64,000 bases of DNA from Aristolochia californica (taxonomy: Eukaryota; Streptophyta; Magnoliopsida; Piperales; Aristolochiaceae): NCBI GenBank assembly GCA_029961685.1, contig JARWKL010000015.1, positions 25,761,220-25,825,219 of the forward strand, given 5' to 3'. Below are positions 60,240 to 64,000 of the stretch, in pieces (position 1 is the first letter of the stretch; each line of letters starts with the position of its first letter). The notes beneath the pieces were generated by a model. That model searched no databases. It saw only the letters and a program-made list of their open reading frames with translations, and was not told the origin of the DNA. The translations under genes were made by a program, and so were the position numbers.

Positions 60240-60488
60240 TTGGGTTTCAATAAAGGTGCTTATATGGAATAGAGGCTCAAGGCTTGGGTTAGAGCATTAA
60301 ATCTCTACTCTTCTCTCAAAATCGTCCCTAGCTTTTTCTCTTCTCCCAAGCTGTCTCTCTCCATCTCTCTAGTAGTCTCTCCTCTTTACCTCATTCCATC
60401 TCTTCCTCTCTTTTCTTCTCCTCTTCTTCTTCCTCTCCTCTCTTGCTACCTTGGTTGAAGACCTTGTCATGGGATCCTAAATCCAACA
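60240..60488 (+). repeat. Partial LTR in plus orientation, head-to-head with the previous one
   Basis: It shares the pyrimidine-rich 3' half and the terminal GGATCCTAAATCCAACA with the neighbouring minus-strand LTR, and the general layout of the LTR at 63236. Its first 100 or more bases (TGTTGGAAG..) are missing. No tRNA primer site follows: the next bases are CGGACTTGACC. Confidence 0.6.
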
Positions 60489-61039
60489 CGGACTTGACCA
60501 TTTCTCTAAGCTTCGAGGAGAGCTAGGCATGAGGAACCCACCTTGATTCACTTTGGCTGAAAAATTTGAGCTTAATGAACACATCACATGGTTATTGTGT
60601 CAAAAGAGTGAAATGGAAGTCAAAAGATCACATTTCAGTCACTCTGTTAAGGTCATTGATCGATCAATGCATGTCGGTTGATTAATCAACTTTAAGTGAT
60701 TGATTGATTAATCAAAACAAAATGATCGATCATTTATGGCACAAACAGAGAAGATGAAGAGCCACATTTGAATTTTTAACCCATCTCTTCATCACAAATT
60801 ATTCCAAAACCCATTCCAACGATTTTCTAGAGCTCCAATAACCTGAAATCCCTACTTCACTTTTGTTTTTGGGAGATTCCTCTTCAAATCCGTGGTTATA
60901 AACTCTCATGTCATCACTTTCTCTCTATAAACTGAACCGAGCAACATGAGGTGAACCAAGTTCATTGTAAAGAAGAAGACACCGAGCAAGGAGAAACATA
61001 CTTATGAGGAAATACCAAATTGAAAGGAGCATTTCCTCA
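60489..61039. other. Leader-like sequence with clustered palindromes, no gene
   Basis: Contains TGATCGATCA (60657-60666 and 60723-60732), GTTGATTAATCAAC (60677-60690) and TTGATTAATCAA (60704-60715) within 76 bp. No coding homology was recognised. Confidence 0.6.
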
Positions 61040-61570
61040 CACAAACTCAACGAGATAAGTATGTCCAACACTTCGCCTTAAAGAGTATAGTTGAGCCTAG
61101 TAAGCTCGGTCTCTCCTTCTGCACACGAGAGATTGCTGATTTTGAGAATATCTTTAATGCTTACACAAGCACATTGGAATGTGAAGAAGACATTTACCCA
61201 ATCTTGTGAAGGTCTTCTACACCAATGTGCAGGTAGAAGAACTCTCCTTGAGCAACCTCTGCCTCACGAGCTATGTCAAGAATCCTTGCATATCTATTGA
61301 GACTAGTGACCTTAGCACTTAGGTTAAGATGACGTCTATGAGACTTACCAAATTTGTCAAAGAGAGCTGGCCTACGGATCTTCATCCAGACTGCCCTCAA
61401 AATCTCCGAGATGCAATTCAAATATCACTTGGGCAAACTTGTGGTAGCTCCTACGAGGTTAAGATAAAAGACTTAAGCATGTAGATTGTGACCCATTTCC
61501 TCAATCCGAGGAAAGGCACATTCTCTGGCCTTAGCCGACATCTTATGTATTTGGTCCATTATCAAGAGGA
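61040..61570 (+). pseudogene. Transposase_32-like retroelement ORF remnant
   Basis: Across two frames the sequence reads KYVQHFALKSIVEPSKLGLS, EIADFENIFNAYTSTLECEE and DIYPIL, then, after a one-base shift near 61205, VKVFYTNVQVEELSLSN, KESWPTDLHPDCPQNLRDAI and GTFSGLSRHLMYLVHYQEDS. The (V/I)YP.LV..FY.N pattern is that of the 'putative plant transposon protein' domain (Pfam Transposase_32). Stops at about 61207, 61321 and 61481 break it. It occupies the position where a Copia would have gag, protease and integrase. Confidence 0.5.
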
Positions 61571-61589
61571 TTCCACTGGATTATGGCTA

Positions 61590-62171
61590 CATTATGGGAA
61601 GGTGTATGTTGGACATAGCTACTAGTACTCGAGCTAAAGACCTCCAATTTTCCAAAGAGATCACCACTATCTTCCGCACCTTTGGAGTAGATTTGTTGGA
61701 TGATATGCCCATTCGTCTGTTTCCATACCACAATCCTATCAGGAGGCCATTGAAGCATCAAGGATGGAAGGCGGTTATGGATGAAGAAATGCATGCATTA
61801 TATGAAAATCAAACATGGACATTGGCATCGCTCCCAAAAGGGAAAAGATTGGTTGGTTGCATGGGTTTTTTCGGTGAAACACAACCCAGATGGGTCGTCT
61901 GGTTGCAAAAGGTTATATTCAGTGTTATGGGATAGATTATGAAGAAACTTTCTCTCCAGTTGCAAAACTGAACTCGATATGTATCATCCTCTCTATTGCT
62001 GCTAACTCATCTTGGCCAGTATATCAGCTCGATGTAAAAAATGCATTTTTAAATGGTGATATACGCGAAGAAATTTATATGGTCCAACCACCAGGATATG
62101 TGGTTGAGGGGGAGTCTGTATGCCGGTTAAAGAAATTTTTATATGGGCTTAAACTGTCTCCTCCGGCCTAG
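61590..62171 (+). pseudogene. Copia-4 RT, N-terminal half, frameshifted
   Basis: GWKAVMDEEMHALYENQTWT, LASLPKGKRLVGC (61760-61860), then after a frameshift near 61868 RLVAKGYIQCYGIDYEETFS and PVAKLNSICIILSIAANSSW, VYQLDVKNAFLNGDIREEIY and MVQPPGYVVEGESVCRLKKF. It ends in LYGLKLSPPA followed by TAG (62169-62171), where the family has Trp. The residues usually linking the linker to RLVAKG (VERYKA-type) are missing. The catalytic Asp of LDVKNAFL is present. Confidence 0.85.
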
Positions 62172-63228
62172 TTTGATAAATTCAGTCAAGCGCTTTTACG
62201 ATTTGGCTTTCATTGGTGCTCGGTTGATCTATGTTAAAGATACTATCAAAGGGAAGATATTATTGGCCGTGTATGTTGATGATATTATCTTGACTGGAAA
62301 TGATGCTCATAGTATACAAGAAATGAAGAATATGATATGTAAAGAGTTCCAGACTAAAGATTTGGGTAAGCTCAAATATTTTTTGGGTATAGAAGTCCTT
62401 CAGTCAAATCATGGAATAGTATTGTCGCAAAGAAAATACGTCTTGGATCTTCTTGAAGAAACAAGAATGAAGGGTTGTAGACCAGTTGATACACCCATGG
62501 ATGCGAATGAAAAATTGTGTGCCACAACAGGAGAAGATGTTGACACCGGCAAATATCAAAGACTTGTGGGAAAATTGATCTATCTCACGGTAACCAGGCC
62601 AAATATATCATATGCTGTGAGTGTGGTAAGTCAATTCATGCACAAACCACAAATTACTCACTGGCAAGCGTTGGAGAGAATACTACAATACTTAAAAGGT
62701 GCTCCAGGAAGAGGATTGCTATATAAACAACATGGTCATTTCAATATAGAAGGCTTCTCAGATGCAGATTGGGCTGGATCACCCGATGATAGAAAATCTA
62801 CGTCTGTTTATTGTACCCTTGTTGAGGGAAACTTGGTCACATGGAAAAGCAAAAATCAAAACGTGGTTGCAAGATCTAGTGCTGAAGCAGAATACCGAGC
62901 TATGACCCATACTGTAAGTGAACTTTTATGGATAAAGACTCTTCTTACTGAATTGGGATTTTATAAAGGAGGCAGTATGGGCCTACATTGGGATAATCAA
63001 ACAGCTATTCACATTACGTCAAATCCAGTCTTTCATGAAAGAACTAAACATATTGAAGTGGATTGTCATTTTATACGGGAAAAGTTTCAAGTAGGAATAA
63101 TTTCTCTTAAGCATGTTTCATCTCAAGAGCAATTGGCTGATATCCTCACCAAACCGGTAACATCCAAAATTCTATCTTATATAGGTGGCAAGCTGGGTAT
63201 TTATGATATATTTTCTCCTCCAGCTTGA
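62143..63228 (+). pseudogene. Copia-4 RT C-terminal half and RNase H, long intact frame
   Basis: A 361-codon frame. Only codons after about 62220 are in the genuine Copia frame, because a frameshift near 62215 separates it from the upstream RT part. It contains YVDDIILTGND (62271-62303), KDLGKLKYFLGIEV, LSQRKYVLDLLEETRMKGCR, the GKLIYLTVTRPNISYAVSVV block, RNase H residues SDADWAGSPDDRKST, ARSSAEAEYRAMTHTVSELL and DNQTAIHITSNPVFHERTKH, and ends LADILTKPVTSKI..GIYDIFSPPA with a stop at 63226-63228. This is the best-preserved Copia copy in the window. It is still non-autonomous, because upstream domains are broken or missing. Confidence 0.9.
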
Positions 63229-63626
63229 GGGGGAGTGTTGGAAGATGGGCTCAACCTCACAAGCTCAAGGCTAGAAGCCCACACGTCAAAGGAGTGGCAA
63301 AGTGGTTATTTATGGTATGTTCCATAAGGATGGCATGAAGATGTAAATACATTGTCTTAGTATGTCTTTTAATCTATTGAGTTGTAACCCTAAGGGCTTT
63401 GTAACACTATAAATAAGAGCATTGGCTCAGAGGTAAGGCATTCAAGCCTTTTCCTCTCTTTCGAAAAACGTCCAGCCACCCTCTCCTCTCTTGACGCATT
63501 CTCTCCTTCCCTTAAATCCAAACTCTCCTCTTTAACGTCCTTCTCCTTTCTCCCTCTTCTCTGTCCTCTCCTTCTTCTTCCACGTTAACCTAGAGTCATT
63601 CTCATGGGGTCCTAACTTCTACAACA
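63224..63626 (+). repeat. PPT and 3' LTR of Copia-4
   Basis: The polypurine tract CTTGAGGGGGAG (63224-63235) is followed by TGTTGGAAGATGGGCTCAAC (LTR start 63236). The LTR contains ACTATAAATAAGAGC, a TATA-like signal near 63408, and a pyrimidine-rich end, stopping at about CTTCTACAACA (63626). The start matches the minus-strand LTR at 60231. Confidence 0.85.
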
Positions 63627-63664
63627 AGACCTAGAAGGAGGTCTTGATCTCAACTTAGGATACA

Positions 63665-63964
63665 ATGAATGAAGAGTCTAGTTATTCGGAAGAAGAAGAA
63701 AATGATGTTGGACTAATGGAAATTAAAGACAATGATAACGAGTCTACTACTTTTGAAGAGGTAAGTGAGTCGGATTATGAAACTGAGCTTGAATTACAAA
63801 AGTCTATTCATAATCTAAACAACTACAAAGAAAAATGCAATACTCAATTGCACAAAATTATAATGCTCAAGAAAGAGTTTGTTGTCTTGAACGAGGCTAA
63901 CAAAAGCTATGTAGCAAATGCCTCGATACAAAGTCCAGACAAGCTATTGCATGATAGACTTTGA
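63665..63964 (+). CDS. Gag-like ORF (spacer/coiled-coil part of a Copia-type polyprotein)
   Basis: 99 codons starting MNEESSYSEEEENDVGLM. Acidic stretch EEEE and SESDYETE, then a helical, Lys/Leu/Glu-rich part (LQKSIHNLNNYKEKCNTQLH, KIIMLKKEFVVLNEANKSYV), the usual composition of the region after the zinc knuckle in plant Copia gag proteins. No zinc knuckle is visible. The stop at 63962-63964 lies at the end of the window and may be a mutation. The frame follows the 3' LTR of Copia-4, so it belongs to another element or a tandem copy. Assignment is by composition only. Confidence 0.4.
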   Translation: MNEESSYSEEEENDVGLMEIKDNDNESTTFEEVSESDYETELELQKSIHNLNNYKEKCNTQLHKIIMLKKEFVVLNEANKSYVANASIQSPDKLLHDRL

Positions 63965-64000
63965 AAAGAAGTTTAGACTAAGAAAAACAAATCAAACTTC

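Overview
The window looks like a repeat-rich piece of a flowering-plant nuclear genome. It is AT-rich, has spliced genes with GT..AG introns, holds Copia, L1-type LINE, TRIM and hAT-like elements, and carries gene families typical of plants: organellar protein-only RNase P, a DUF1421/FLOE-type protein and an F-box protein. Species cannot be named from sequence alone. Nothing bacterial, viral, plasmid-like or CRISPR-like was seen.

1-7.8 kb is a nest of decayed retroelements: an antisense LINE tail, two Copia pol remnants with 3' LTRs, a complete 488-bp TRIM (TSD CAATC) inside the second Copia, and a 5'-truncated LINE RNase H fragment with a 14-bp target duplication. 7.87-17.85 kb is a minus-strand gene for organellar PRORP (PRORP1-type). 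Its PPR domain, zinc CxxC and all four catalytic Asp are visible, but its third intron is about 8.1 kb because it holds an old 7.8-kb Copia element in antisense. That Copia is itself invaded by a 2.0-kb hAT-like element carrying an F-box gene fragment, and by a LINE RT fragment. The last PRORP exon was not found.

18-27 kb is mostly non-coding. It holds broken gene pieces: an end of the same hAT-like family (20.9 kb), one isolated copy of the satellite monomer (22.1-22.7 kb) fused directly to a DUF1421/FLOE pseudogene that is split by a second TRIM, and the first two exons of an RBM26/27-like (plant CCCH zinc finger) gene with a frameshifting deletion. That gene is cut off by the satellite.

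27.18-59.36 kb, half of the window, is one uninterrupted head-to-tail array of about 39 copies of an approximately 828-bp monomer. The outer monomers are divergent. The core is homogenised, alternates mostly between two subtypes (a dimer of about 1.66 kb) and contains longer duplications offset by about 3.3, 9.1 and 9.94 kb. Each monomer carries two short dyads, one of them a 12-bp palindrome in one subtype.

59.4-64 kb returns to LTR elements: a minus-strand LTR head-to-head with a plus-strand LTR fragment, a Transposase_32-like ORF remnant, a comparatively young Copia RT-RNase H with PPT and 3' LTR, and the start of another gag-like ORF. The only plausible functional host gene is PRORP. The most unusual structure is the long-monomer satellite and its relation to the gene fragments at its left edge.
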